DNA of 64,000 bases from Chryseobacterium cucumeris (GTDB lineage Bacteria; Bacteroidota; Bacteroidia; Flavobacteriales; Weeksellaceae): NCBI RefSeq assembly GCF_001593385.1, contig NZ_LUVZ01000043.1:186001-250000 (forward strand), in the 5' to 3' direction. Each line of letters opens with the position of its first letter. The first letter of the stretch is position 1. This document shows, piece by piece, positions 34,582 through 42,706 of the stretch. The position numbers and the translations under genes are program-made. Under the pieces are notes generated by a model that did not search any database, was not told the DNA's origin, and saw nothing but the letters and a program-made list of their open reading frames with translations.

Positions 34582-36192
34582 TTATGATTTCGGTTTACTG
34601 TATCTCCATCCTTTTTTCAACTGAAGTGAAAGTTGATTGACTATTTTTTTAGAAGGAACTTCTTCAGCAATATTTATATTTTCGTCAGGATCATTTTTAT
34701 GATCATAAAGCTCTCGGGCCAGATAAGCTCCGGGCTTTTCAGTCTCTTTATTCCATTCGAACCATTCTACATATCGATACCTGTCGGTACGGATGGCATA
34801 TCCCATTCTTTCTACATTTTGTCCCCCTTTGGCTTTTACCCCGTATCTTCCCAATAAAAACTGACTGTAGGCTGCTGTTTTCCATTTACGGTCAGAATCC
34901 GAAAGCAGAGGTTTCATACTCGTTCCCTGAAGATAATCGGGAATTTTTATTCCGCTCATATCACATAAAGTAGGATAAATATCAACAAACTCTGTAAGTG
35001 CATTGCTTGATTTTCCTTTCGCCTTTACTCCTGCCCCGCTGATAATAAGCGGCACTCTGGTATCAATCTCGTAATTGCTCTGTTTACACCAACTGTTATG
35101 CTCTCCAAGTTTCCAGCCATGGTCTCCCCACAATACAATAATGGTATTTTCACTCAGTCCTAATTCATCCAAGGCTTTTAAAAGCCTGCCTATCTGAGCA
35201 TCTGTATAAGAGACAGAGGCATAGTAGGCATGGAGAATTTCCTTTTGCTTTTCCAAATCATATGGCTTTTCCGATGGTAAAGGCAGGTCTGATCTGTCCG
35301 TATACCCTCTCAGTTCAGCATCACCATGTACGGCAAATTCCGGAGCATTTTCAGGTATGAATTGATTTTTCGCAAGAGGTATGTCGTTTCTGTTATACAA
35401 GTCCCAGTATTTTTTAGGAGCGTTAAATGGCAAATGCGGACGGTAATAACCTACTGAAAAAAAGAAAGGCTTATCTTTTCCTTTTAATTCTTTCAGCTTT
35501 TGAATGGCCATAGTCGTTTGTGCGCCATCATAATAAGCATCATCATCAACATCTGCCATTTCAACGGAATTGGACTTTGTATAGATAAATCCATAAACAT
35601 CCGGCTTGGCTTTTCCCATTTTCTGCAGAGCAAGCTCCTTTTCTTTCTGAATCATCTTGTTTTTCTCCAGCTGATACACTGCGTCCGGATCAAAAGGGTA
35701 TCCATTTACATGAAGTTCTTCATTCCAGGATTTATCATCAGGTAAAGTGTTATGAAAGGTTTTTCCAATTCCTACTGTATAATAACCATTATTTTTAAAG
35801 ATCTGCGGAAGGGTTACTATATCCGGCAGATTTTTCCTGAAATCTGTCTGAAGATCCCATACACGAACGGAATCTGGTCTTAGACCTGTCAGAAGGCTTG
35901 CTCTCGAAGGATTACATACCGCCTGCTGACAGTATGCCCTATTAAAGATTACTCCTCTTGCTGCAAGTTTGTCCATATTAGGAGTTTTTATAACTGTATT
36001 TCCATAGCAGCCCATTTCTGGTCTTAAATCATCAATAGGAATAAACAGGATATTGGGTCTTGTTTGCTTGATAGCGGATCTTACACTTCTTTTAGGTTTG
36101 GGATTATCTTTATTAAAGCTTACACCTCTCACCGCCATGCAATTACAAATCAATATAATGAATACTATTTTTAAAAAGTTGAAATTCTTCAT
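34582..36192 (-). CDS. Cys-type sulfatase, iduronate-2-sulfatase-like
   Basis: 536 residues with an N-terminal signal segment (FIILICNCMAV; a lipoprotein is possible at one of the two cysteines). Sulfatase motifs: NILFIPIDDLRPEMG (metal-binding aspartates), AVCNPSRASLLTG with the modifiable Cys93 in CxPSR, GIGKTFHN, and VLWGDHGWKLGEHN. Overall order resembles iduronate-2-sulfatase and relatives. Reaction: hydrolysis of sulfate esters from a glycan or other substrate, not identifiable from sequence. It is the middle gene of the sulfatase operon, 16 bases after its paralogue. Confidence 0.93.
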   Translation of the reverse strand: MKNFNFLKIVFIILICNCMAVRGVSFNKDNPKPKRSVRSAIKQTRPNILFIPIDDLRPEMGCYGNTVIKTPNMDKLAARGVIFNRAYCQQAVCNPSRASLLTGLRPDSVRVWDLQTDFRKNLPDIVTLPQIFKNNGYYTVGIGKTFHNTLPDDKSWNEELHVNGYPFDPDAVYQLEKNKMIQKEKELALQKMGKAKPDVYGFIYTKSNSVEMADVDDDAYYDGAQTTMAIQKLKELKGKDKPFFFSVGYYRPHLPFNAPKKYWDLYNRNDIPLAKNQFIPENAPEFAVHGDAELRGYTDRSDLPLPSEKPYDLEKQKEILHAYYASVSYTDAQIGRLLKALDELGLSENTIIVLWGDHGWKLGEHNSWCKQSNYEIDTRVPLIISGAGVKAKGKSSNALTEFVDIYPTLCDMSGIKIPDYLQGTSMKPLLSDSDRKWKTAAYSQFLLGRYGVKAKGGQNVERMGYAIRTDRYRYVEWFEWNKETEKPGAYLARELYDHKNDPDENINIAEEVPSKKIVNQLSLQLKKGWRYSKPKS

Positions 36193-36208
36193 GAGGTATA
36201 ATTTTCTT

Positions 36209-37804
36209 TTATTGATAAGACTTATTTGTTATCAGCTTATTTTTCACTTCTTTCCATCCTTTTTTACGTTGTTCAGAAAGCTTTTCCAGAATGTCTTTAT
36301 TTTCGGGATAAACTGCTATATTGAAATTCTCCTTCGGATCTGAGGTAAGATTATAAAGTTCCCGTGCCACAAGTTCCCCCGGTTTTTGGGTTACTTTATC
36401 CCAATAGTACCATTCTATCAGATGATAGCTTTTGGTCACCATTGAATATCCCATGTAATTTTTTTTATTAACATCGATTCCTTCTCCGGCAGGGCGTAAG
36501 AATTGACTGAATACTGCTCCTTTCCATTCGACACTATTTTCATTCAGAAGCTTTTTAAAACTTATGCCTTGCAGATAAGCAGGTGTTTCTATTCCTGCGA
36601 GATCACAGAGGGTAGGATAAAGATCTACCATCTCTACCAGTTCATTGCTTTTACTTCCCGGATTTTTCATTCCAGGTGCATATACAATAAGAGGAACACG
36701 GGTATCATTTAAATAATTAGTCTGCTTGCCCCAGGCGTTATGCTCACCCAGTTTCCAGCCATGGTCGCCCCATAATACAATAATGGTATTGTCCATTAGT
36801 TTTTGTTTTTCCAGCTCATTTACAAGCCGCCCAATACAGGCATCAACATAGCTTACAGAAGCATAATACCCATGTTTGAGCATTCTGGCTTCCTTTTCAG
36901 GCATCCGGAAGTAGGCAGGATGTTTTACGTATTCCAGATCATAGCAAGCAGTCATCTCTCTTTGGTTATACATAGCCATACTTGGTGCGTTGAACGGAAT
37001 AAAATTGTTATCCGCCATAGGTATTTGCATAGGATCATAAAGATCCCAGTACTTTTTCGGAGCTACAAAAGGTAAATGCGGCCTGAAATACCCCAATGCA
37101 AGGAAGAAGGGTTTCTTTTTATTTTTAATACGGTTGATGGTCTGAATAGCAAGTGATGTCTGAGCTCCGTCATACAGCGAATCATCAGGACAGTCTGCAA
37201 CTTCTACAGAACGTCCGTATGCCCAGCCATTCCCATATCTTTTAGGATCTTTGGCTAATCTTTCCAATCTTTTGGCAGCAAGCTCAGCTTTAAGTTCACC
37301 ACTGAAATAAAAAGATTCCGGATCTCTGTCTATCATATTTTTAACGGCATATCCTTCAGGACGGAGATCCGGTTCACGAAAAGAGATAGAATCAGGCATA
37401 TGATTATGAAAAATCTTTCCGATAGATACTGTATGATAATTGAATTTTTCAAATTGCTGGGGAATCGTTACCACATCAGGATGTATTTTACGAAATTCTT
37501 CTCCCAGCACCCATACCTTAGTGGAATCCGGCCGTAAACCCGTTAAGGCACTGGCTCTGGAAGGGGCACAAACTGCTACCTGACAATATGCATTTGTAAA
37601 AGTTGTACCTCTTCTTGCCAGCTTATCTATATTGGGTGTTTTAATGGTTGAATTACCGTAAACTCCCAGTTCCGGCCTCAGGTCATCAACGACAATAAAA
37701 ATTACATTGGGCTTAGACTTTTTTTGTGACTGTCCTGCAATTATATTAAATGATAAAATCAATAGAAGAATATAAACTGATTTTAAAGTTGAAACTCTGA
37801 ACAT
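36209..37804 (-). CDS. Cys-type sulfatase, paralogue of the next gene
   Basis: 531 residues from the ATG at 37804; signal peptide STLKSVYILLLILSFNIIAG. Motifs: VIFIVVDDLRPELGVYGN, VAVCAPSRASALTGLRP with Cys79, SIGKIFHN and VLWGDHGWKLGEHN. The frame runs on to 38008, but the extra 68 codons lack sulfatase features and precede a clear signal peptide, so the shorter start was chosen. It is the first gene of the operon and closely parallels the next gene. A 440-base spacer lies upstream. Confidence 0.93.
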   Translation of the reverse strand: MFRVSTLKSVYILLLILSFNIIAGQSQKKSKPNVIFIVVDDLRPELGVYGNSTIKTPNIDKLARRGTTFTNAYCQVAVCAPSRASALTGLRPDSTKVWVLGEEFRKIHPDVVTIPQQFEKFNYHTVSIGKIFHNHMPDSISFREPDLRPEGYAVKNMIDRDPESFYFSGELKAELAAKRLERLAKDPKRYGNGWAYGRSVEVADCPDDSLYDGAQTSLAIQTINRIKNKKKPFFLALGYFRPHLPFVAPKKYWDLYDPMQIPMADNNFIPFNAPSMAMYNQREMTACYDLEYVKHPAYFRMPEKEARMLKHGYYASVSYVDACIGRLVNELEKQKLMDNTIIVLWGDHGWKLGEHNAWGKQTNYLNDTRVPLIVYAPGMKNPGSKSNELVEMVDLYPTLCDLAGIETPAYLQGISFKKLLNENSVEWKGAVFSQFLRPAGEGIDVNKKNYMGYSMVTKSYHLIEWYYWDKVTQKPGELVARELYNLTSDPKENFNIAVYPENKDILEKLSEQRKKGWKEVKNKLITNKSYQ

Positions 37805-38210
37805 ATCAATTAATTTTAAAAACCAGCCTTGTAAGAATGTGAGTTGCACCGTAATAGTAAAGAAAAAATCCCCAAGGCTGTTATTGATTAAATATTGAAA
37901 AAAGAAAAACTTTAAACATCCACAAAACATTAAGAATTCTTTTTCATCATTTGTGTTTTGAATCGAAATAAGATAATGAGTTATGAATGTGATGCGAATT
38001 TGCAACAAAAAACTACAAACTCTAGCAAAGTAAACTACAGCATATATACATCAATAACACAAAACACACATTTACAAGTACTTAAAATAAAATAAACAAC
38101 ATCAAAATACAGGAAAAATTGCATAAAAAAACAAAACCAGCTAATTTTCTCATTACTTCTTTTGCCTATTTATTATTCGAAACAGATAAAATATAGGATA
38201 TGAGATAAAA
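37805..38210. other. Intergenic region upstream of the sulfatase operon
   Basis: About 400 AT-rich bases. An inverted repeat CAGCCTTG (37824-37831) / CAAGGCTG (37873-37880) lies in what would be the operon leader. A -7-like element with one base short (TACTTTG, near 38025) is on the minus strand. I see no coding frame of note. Confidence 0.4.
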
Positions 38211-38241
38211 AAAATCCAGAAAGTTTTTCTTTCTGGATTTT
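38211..38241 (-). terminator. Terminator of the DUF6496 gene
   Basis: AAAATCCAGAAAG, a 5-base loop, CTTTCTGGATTTT, with a T-run on the minus strand. Confidence 0.85.
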
Positions 38242-38246
38242 ATGAA

Positions 38247-38435
38247 TTACTTATTTTTCTTTTTCGATGGTACTTTCATACCTTTTTCCCGCGCTTCAGA
38301 AATACCAATGGCTACGGCTTGCTTTCTGCTTGTTACTTTCTTTCCGGAAGAAGACTTTAATTTTCCTTCCTTGAATTCGTGCATTACCTTTCCTACTTTG
38401 TCCTGAGCTTTTTCTGAATATTTAGTCTTGCTCAT
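38247..38435 (-). CDS. DUF6496 small basic protein
   Basis: 62 residues, strongly basic. KVGKVMHEFKEGKLKSSSGK and VTSRKQAVAIGISEAREKG are the family's conserved segments, with a lysine-rich end (VPSKKKNK). The composition suggests nucleic-acid binding, but this is inference; the function is unknown. It follows a 157-residue unknown gene by 15 bases in the same direction. Confidence 0.85.
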   Translation of the reverse strand: MSKTKYSEKAQDKVGKVMHEFKEGKLKSSSGKKVTSRKQAVAIGISEAREKGMKVPSKKKNK

Positions 38436-38450
38436 GATCAGATTTTTTTT

Positions 38451-38924
38451 TTAAGATTTTGGCAGGGATACCCCTAATTCATAGACACACGCATGTTTCA
38501 AATATTTTGAACGCTCTCTCGATGTTACCGATTCAAAATGATCATTTTTGATCACAATAATCGGGTCTTCCGCATTTTCAATCTCAAAATTGGCTAAATA
38601 CCTTTCATCCGGTGGAGACTGTTGCAGTTTTGCTTTTATTTTCTGCAGTTCATCTGCATATTTTCTAAATCCCGGATCTGAGGAATGGATAAATTTATAC
38701 TCATCGCCTGCATACACATAGTAATGAATTTTTTTCTCTATCAACCCCGCCTCATCAGTAATTTCGGGATTATCATTTCCGTCTCTAAAAACGACTTCCA
38801 CCAATGTTCCTCCTTTTTTATGGGCACATTCTTCAGCGTCTTTAAAACTGGAAAAACCTGTATAAACAATCTGATCGTTCAATACATAACGGTTCAGTTT
38901 CTGGTTGTATGCATTCGTTTCCAT
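38451..38924 (-). CDS. Unknown 157-residue protein co-directional with DUF6496
   Basis: 157 residues, soluble, no signal peptide. I do not recognise a family. Visible parts: VLNDQIVYTGFSSFKDAEECAHKKGG (a region like a host-sensing or input domain, 15-40), an EKKIHYYVYAG middle and EIENAEDPIIVIKNDHFESV near the end. It precedes the DUF6496 gene by 15 bases and probably shares its transcript; the pairing is the only clue to function. Confidence 0.65.
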   Translation of the reverse strand: METNAYNQKLNRYVLNDQIVYTGFSSFKDAEECAHKKGGTLVEVVFRDGNDNPEITDEAGLIEKKIHYYVYAGDEYKFIHSSDPGFRKYADELQKIKAKLQQSPPDERYLANFEIENAEDPIIVIKNDHFESVTSRERSKYLKHACVYELGVSLPKS

Positions 38925-39118
38925 AATTATTATTTCATTTGATTTATACTTGTTATATATTCAATTTTTTTGCCAAATTGCCTTTTTAAAGAAATTTCAT
39001 TAATGAATATTTTCAATTACTTCAGATTCGAAAACTAAAAAACATTTTCCTGAAAGAGTAAGAAAAAATGACATCAGGTCGCGATTTTTATTTTATATGG
39101 TTATGTAAGTAAGAATTA

Positions 39119-39126
39119 TTAAATTT
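39119..39126 (+). promoter_or_regulatory. -7 promoter element (TAAATTTG) for the DPP4-like gene
   Basis: Exact TAnnTTTG 19 bases ahead of the ATG at 39146. It overlaps a TTG that opens the longer frame at 39125, which excludes that start. Confidence 0.55.
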
Positions 39127-39145
39127 GGAATCATTAAAATTGAAA

Positions 39146-41275
39146 ATGAAAAAACTCCTTTTAACTCTTACTGTTGCTGCTGTATTTCAAAATGTCTCAG
39201 CACAGGAAATTACTTTAGATAAAATATATTCAGGATATTACCGTGGAAAAGGGATTGCAGGAATCTCTTCTATGAAAAACGGAGAAAACTATCTTGTAAT
39301 TGAACCTTCGGGAATTGCAAAATATTCTTACAAAACTTCACAGAAGGAAGGAAATCTTGTGGATGGAAGGTTTGAAAGCTATATTTTTTCTGATGATGAA
39401 TCTAAAATCCTTTTACAGACAGGAAGCCAGCCTATTTACAGACATTCTTTTCTGGGGAAATTTGATGTAAAAGATTTAAAATCCGGGAAAGTAATCAGCC
39501 TTAATGAAGGAAAACCGGTTCAGGAGCCTACATTTTCACCGGATGCTACAAAAGTGGCCTTTATTGCTGACAATAATCTTTTCTATCAAGATCTTAGCTC
39601 CGGAAAAATCACACAGATTACTACGGATGGTAAAAAGAACTCTGTCCTGAATGGTTTGGCAGACTGGGTATATGAAGAAGAATTCGGGCATGCAAGACAA
39701 TATGAGTGGACAAAAAATTCTGATGCTATCGTATTTGTGAAGTCTGATGAAAGCCAGGTTCCGGAAATCTATATTCCCATTTATGGAAAAAACCTTTATC
39801 CGACTGAAATGCGTTATAAATATCCAAAAGCAGGTGAGAAAAACTCTGTAGTTTCAGCACAGCTATACCGTCTTGATAACGGAAAAACAATGCAGCTGAA
39901 CTTAGGTTCTTTCAAAAACTATTATATTCCGAATGTATTCCAGACTGCAAAACCGGACGAAATTGTTTTAATTACGTCTGAAAGGATACAAAACGCTTCG
40001 GATATCTTAAAGGTAAATACCAAAACAGGAGCAGTTCAGAAGTTATTTACTGAAACGGATGATAAATGGATTGATACAGACAGTCCTACTCTTGAATTCC
40101 TTGAAGATGATTCCTTCCTTTGGGCTTCTGAGAGAGACGGAAACCGTCACCTGTACTGGTATGACAAAGATGGTAAGTTGAAAAAACAGATCACAAAAGG
40201 AAACTGGGAGGTAACGGATTATTATGGTTTTAATCCAAAATCTAAAGAAATTTACGTTCAGACAACTGAAAAAGGAAGCATTAATAAGGTGATTTCCAAA
40301 GTAAATATTGACAACGGAAAAACTCAGCTGATCTCTAATGCAGAAGGAAACAACTCTGCAAACTTCAGTAAAAACTATAATTATTTCATTGAAACATCTT
40401 CTACAGCATCTAAACCTTATACCTATGTTTTAAAAGACGGTAACGGAAAAGCGGTAAAAGAACTTCAGAACAACAATGACCAGTTACAGAAACTAAAAGC
40501 TGATAATTTTGTTGAAAAAGAATTCATTACGATTCCAAACGCTGTAGGTGATCAGATGAATGCCTGGATCATGAAGCCTAAAAACTTTGATCCGAACAAA
40601 AAATATCCTTTATTTATGTTCCAGTATTCCGGACCTGGATCTCAGCAGGTTGCCAACTCATGGGACAACGGAAACGCCATGTGGTTCAATCACCTTGTAC
40701 AAAAAGGATATATTGTTGCTTGTGTAGACGGCCGTGGAACAGGCTATAAAGGAGCAAAATATAAGAAAGTAACTTATATGAATTTAGGAAAATATGAGAT
40801 CGAAGATCAGATCACAGCAGCCAAGTGGTTCGGGAATCAATCTTATATTGACAAGAGCCGAATCGGAATGTTTGGATGGAGCTTCGGTGGTTATATGACA
40901 AGTTTGGCAATGACTAAAGGAGCTGATGTCTTCAAAGTGGGAATTGCTGTAGCACCGGTAACCAACTGGAGATATTACGACTCTGTATACACAGAAAGAT
41001 TTATGAGAACACCTCAGGAAAACCCGGATGGATATGATAAAAATTCTCCTACGGAATATGCTAATCTGTTGAAAGGGAAATTTTTGTTGATCCACGGAAC
41101 GGCTGATGACAACGTTCATTTCCAGAATTCTATGGAGTTCTCTGAAGCTTTGATTCAAAACAAAAAACAGTTTGATTTCATGGCTTATCCTGATAAAAAC
41201 CACGGAATCTATGGAGGGCAGACGAGACCACAATTGTATCAGAAGATGACAGATTTTATCCTTAATAATTTATAA
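39146..41275 (+). CDS. Dipeptidyl-peptidase-4-like S9 peptidase, secreted
   Basis: 709 residues. Signal peptide MKKLLLTLTVAAVFQNVSAQ. An N-terminal eight-bladed propeller (DPPIV_N) is followed by the alpha/beta-hydrolase domain. Catalytic triad: serine in GMFGWSFGGYM, aspartate in GTADDNVHF and histidine in DKNHGIYGG. The double-glutamate motif of the DPP4 family appears as DWVYEEEFGHA. Known activity: removal of N-terminal Xaa-Pro di- or tripeptides outside the cytoplasm. The three POT transporters downstream could take up the products. A strong palindromic terminator follows. Confidence 0.93.
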   Translation: MKKLLLTLTVAAVFQNVSAQEITLDKIYSGYYRGKGIAGISSMKNGENYLVIEPSGIAKYSYKTSQKEGNLVDGRFESYIFSDDESKILLQTGSQPIYRHSFLGKFDVKDLKSGKVISLNEGKPVQEPTFSPDATKVAFIADNNLFYQDLSSGKITQITTDGKKNSVLNGLADWVYEEEFGHARQYEWTKNSDAIVFVKSDESQVPEIYIPIYGKNLYPTEMRYKYPKAGEKNSVVSAQLYRLDNGKTMQLNLGSFKNYYIPNVFQTAKPDEIVLITSERIQNASDILKVNTKTGAVQKLFTETDDKWIDTDSPTLEFLEDDSFLWASERDGNRHLYWYDKDGKLKKQITKGNWEVTDYYGFNPKSKEIYVQTTEKGSINKVISKVNIDNGKTQLISNAEGNNSANFSKNYNYFIETSSTASKPYTYVLKDGNGKAVKELQNNNDQLQKLKADNFVEKEFITIPNAVGDQMNAWIMKPKNFDPNKKYPLFMFQYSGPGSQQVANSWDNGNAMWFNHLVQKGYIVACVDGRGTGYKGAKYKKVTYMNLGKYEIEDQITAAKWFGNQSYIDKSRIGMFGWSFGGYMTSLAMTKGADVFKVGIAVAPVTNWRYYDSVYTERFMRTPQENPDGYDKNSPTEYANLLKGKFLLIHGTADDNVHFQNSMEFSEALIQNKKQFDFMAYPDKNHGIYGGQTRPQLYQKMTDFILNNL

Positions 41276-41290
41276 TAAATCAAGTAATGA

Positions 41291-41326
41291 AATAGAAATG
41301 CACTCAATTGAGTGCATTTCTATTTT
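41291..41326. terminator. Bidirectional terminator
   Basis: A perfect palindrome AATAGAAATGCACTCAA / TTGAGTGCATTTCTATT followed by TT. It separates the DPP4-like gene from the convergent GLPGLI gene. Confidence 0.85.
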
Positions 41327-41356
41327 GAAGTAGTTTTTAAAACATTTAAAACCTGT

Positions 41357-42163
41357 TTAATTATAATTGACTTTATGATTGAGTTCTATAGGATTATTGT
41401 TTTCTTTTATTTGTTTTTGAATACTTTCTGTCATCTGTTTTAAATTCATTTCTACCGGATTTCCTTTTTCATCAGTTACTTTATATTTTATATTTCTCGC
41501 CTTGATTTCTGCAAACGGATCTGAATAATAATCTTGTTGTATCTTTTCATAGGTTTCCCAGCTTATTTCCTTTCCCTTTCTCAAATAAAATGTTTTATTT
41601 TTATCAACATTTATAGTCTTTATCAAACTAAAATCATAATCATTTTTATCATCGGAAATCTTTATGATTAATCCTGGCAATCCATTAAATATATAAGGTC
41701 CTTCCAGTAAGGGTATGCTTTGACTAAACCATGCTATCCAGTTTCTTTCACCATACTTTACTATAGCTTTCTGACATTCCATACCTCCAATTTTCATTCT
41801 TTCAGGCAGAATCTCCCAATTCAGCTTATCATTTATGGAAATGTTATACAAATCATGCATTGATAGAGTTGTTATGCTTTTGATGATACTCTTATTTATT
41901 AGGTTCTTGATAATATAAAGCTGATTAAACGAGGTTTTTGGTCCGCCTTCCCAATATCCATTTTTCAACATTAATGAATCAGCATATCTTTCTTTTTCTG
42001 ACCGGAAAGCAGACTGTCCTCCAATTACATCAAGATAATAATTCCCAGTTTCAAAAATTTCTTTATCTGGATTAGGCTTATGCTTACTTTCATAAACAAA
42101 CGTAACAAGTTGCGCTGATAAAATATTTGAAAGAAAAAGCATAATAAAAAATAGTCTTTTCAT
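41357..42163 (-). CDS. GLPGLI family protein
   Basis: 268 residues from the ATG at 42163, with signal peptide KRLFFIMLFLSNILSAQ. The family signature is FNGLPGLIIKISDDKNDYDF, preceded by WIAWFSQSIPLLEGPY. The function is not known; in Bacteroidota such genes are found beside peptide-maturation genes and small double-glycine peptides, and here it lies 101 bases after one. A longer start at 42196 adds 11 residues before the signal peptide and was not chosen. The stop is followed by the palindromic terminator at 41291-41326. Confidence 0.88.
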   Translation of the reverse strand: MKRLFFIMLFLSNILSAQLVTFVYESKHKPNPDKEIFETGNYYLDVIGGQSAFRSEKERYADSLMLKNGYWEGGPKTSFNQLYIIKNLINKSIIKSITTLSMHDLYNISINDKLNWEILPERMKIGGMECQKAIVKYGERNWIAWFSQSIPLLEGPYIFNGLPGLIIKISDDKNDYDFSLIKTINVDKNKTFYLRKGKEISWETYEKIQQDYYSDPFAEIKARNIKYKVTDEKGNPVEMNLKQMTESIQKQIKENNNPIELNHKVNYN

Positions 42164-42221
42164 AGTAAATATTAAGATCTTATTCAACAAACTCAATGAA
42201 AATATTAAAACACTGAAATAA

Positions 42222-42247
42222 TATGAGATGCATTACTACATCTCATA
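42222..42247 (-). terminator. Hairpin between the peptide and GLPGLI genes
   Basis: TATGAGATG, an 8-base loop, CATCTCATA, followed on the minus strand by TTATTTC. The T-tract is weak, so it may be partial termination that lowers GLPGLI relative to the peptide. Confidence 0.55.
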
Positions 42248-42264
42248 TAAAATACTTTTTAAGT

Positions 42265-42444
42265 TTACATACAAGCGTTATGCGTTAGTGAGTCAACTAC
42301 TTGTCCGTTTTGGACTGTATAATGAAAACCACACTCCAGACCCCATTGTGCACAGATGTCACCTGCTCCCGGCTGACAAAAATCTTTTACGCCTCCTTGG
42401 ACACTTTTTAACTTTTCTCTCGAAATCTTTTTTAATTTTTTCAT
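42265..42444 (-). CDS. Double-glycine-leader peptide (bacteriocin-like precursor), previously unlisted
   Basis: 59 residues. The first 18 (MKKLKKISREKLKSVQGG) are a classic bacteriocin-type leader: lysine-rich start, LxxISREKLKxVxGG, ending in Gly-Gly. The 41-residue remainder begins VKDFCQPGAGDIC and has four cysteines, an AQWGLECGFHYT middle and an NAC end. Known for such leaders: cleavage after Gly-Gly by C39-type peptidase-transporters during export. No such transporter is in the window. The core could be a small disulfide-bonded toxin or signal. The gene is followed by a hairpin and then the GLPGLI gene. Confidence 0.85.
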   Translation of the reverse strand: MKKLKKISREKLKSVQGGVKDFCQPGAGDICAQWGLECGFHYTVQNGQVVDSLTHNACM

Positions 42445-42484
42445 AATAAATGTTTTTTTAATTACGTGTCACTATTGACATAGG

Positions 42485-42511
42485 CGAAAATAGAAAACAA
42501 ATATCACTCAA
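42485..42511 (-). promoter_or_regulatory. Candidate promoter of the leader-peptide gene
   Basis: On the minus strand TTG (42511-42509), 16 bases, then TATTTTCG (42492-42485), one base off the consensus and slightly short in spacing. It lies about 40 bases ahead of the ATG. Confidence 0.4.
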
Positions 42512-42567
42512 AAAGGAAATACATACGCATATTTTATGTTTATTCAATGTATTTTAATTTGTGAAAT

Positions 42568-42666
42568 ATGTACAAGTTTTTAAATAAAGAAAACCTGTCT
42601 GCACATTCATTTTTCTTATTTATTTCATTAATCATTTACGCAGCTATTATTTATTTTATCAATTAA
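42568..42666 (+). CDS. Candidate 32-residue single-helix membrane peptide
   Basis: ATG at 42568, stop TAA at 42664-42666. The product has a short polar start (MYKFLNKENLSAH) and one hydrophobic helix of about 18 residues (FFLFISLIIYAAIIYFI). It sits just ahead of the -7 element of the first POT gene. A near-consensus -7 (TAATTTG, one base short) is just upstream. It could be a small membrane protein or chance; I do not recognise it. Confidence 0.35.
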   Translation: MYKFLNKENLSAHSFFLFISLIIYAAIIYFIN

Positions 42667-42677
42667 AATTAAAAAGC

Positions 42678-42685
42678 TATTTTTG
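42678..42685 (+). promoter_or_regulatory. -7 promoter element (TATTTTTG) for the first POT transporter
   Basis: Exact TAnnTTTG 21 bases ahead of the ATG at 42707. It overlaps the TTG that begins the longer frame, which excludes that start. Confidence 0.55.
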
Positions 42686-42706
42686 GGAAATTTGAAAATT
42701 GATTAT

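Noticed and set aside
37805..38008. N-terminal extension of the first sulfatase of the operon (68 codons)
   Set aside because: It precedes a clean signal peptide and has no sulfatase features.
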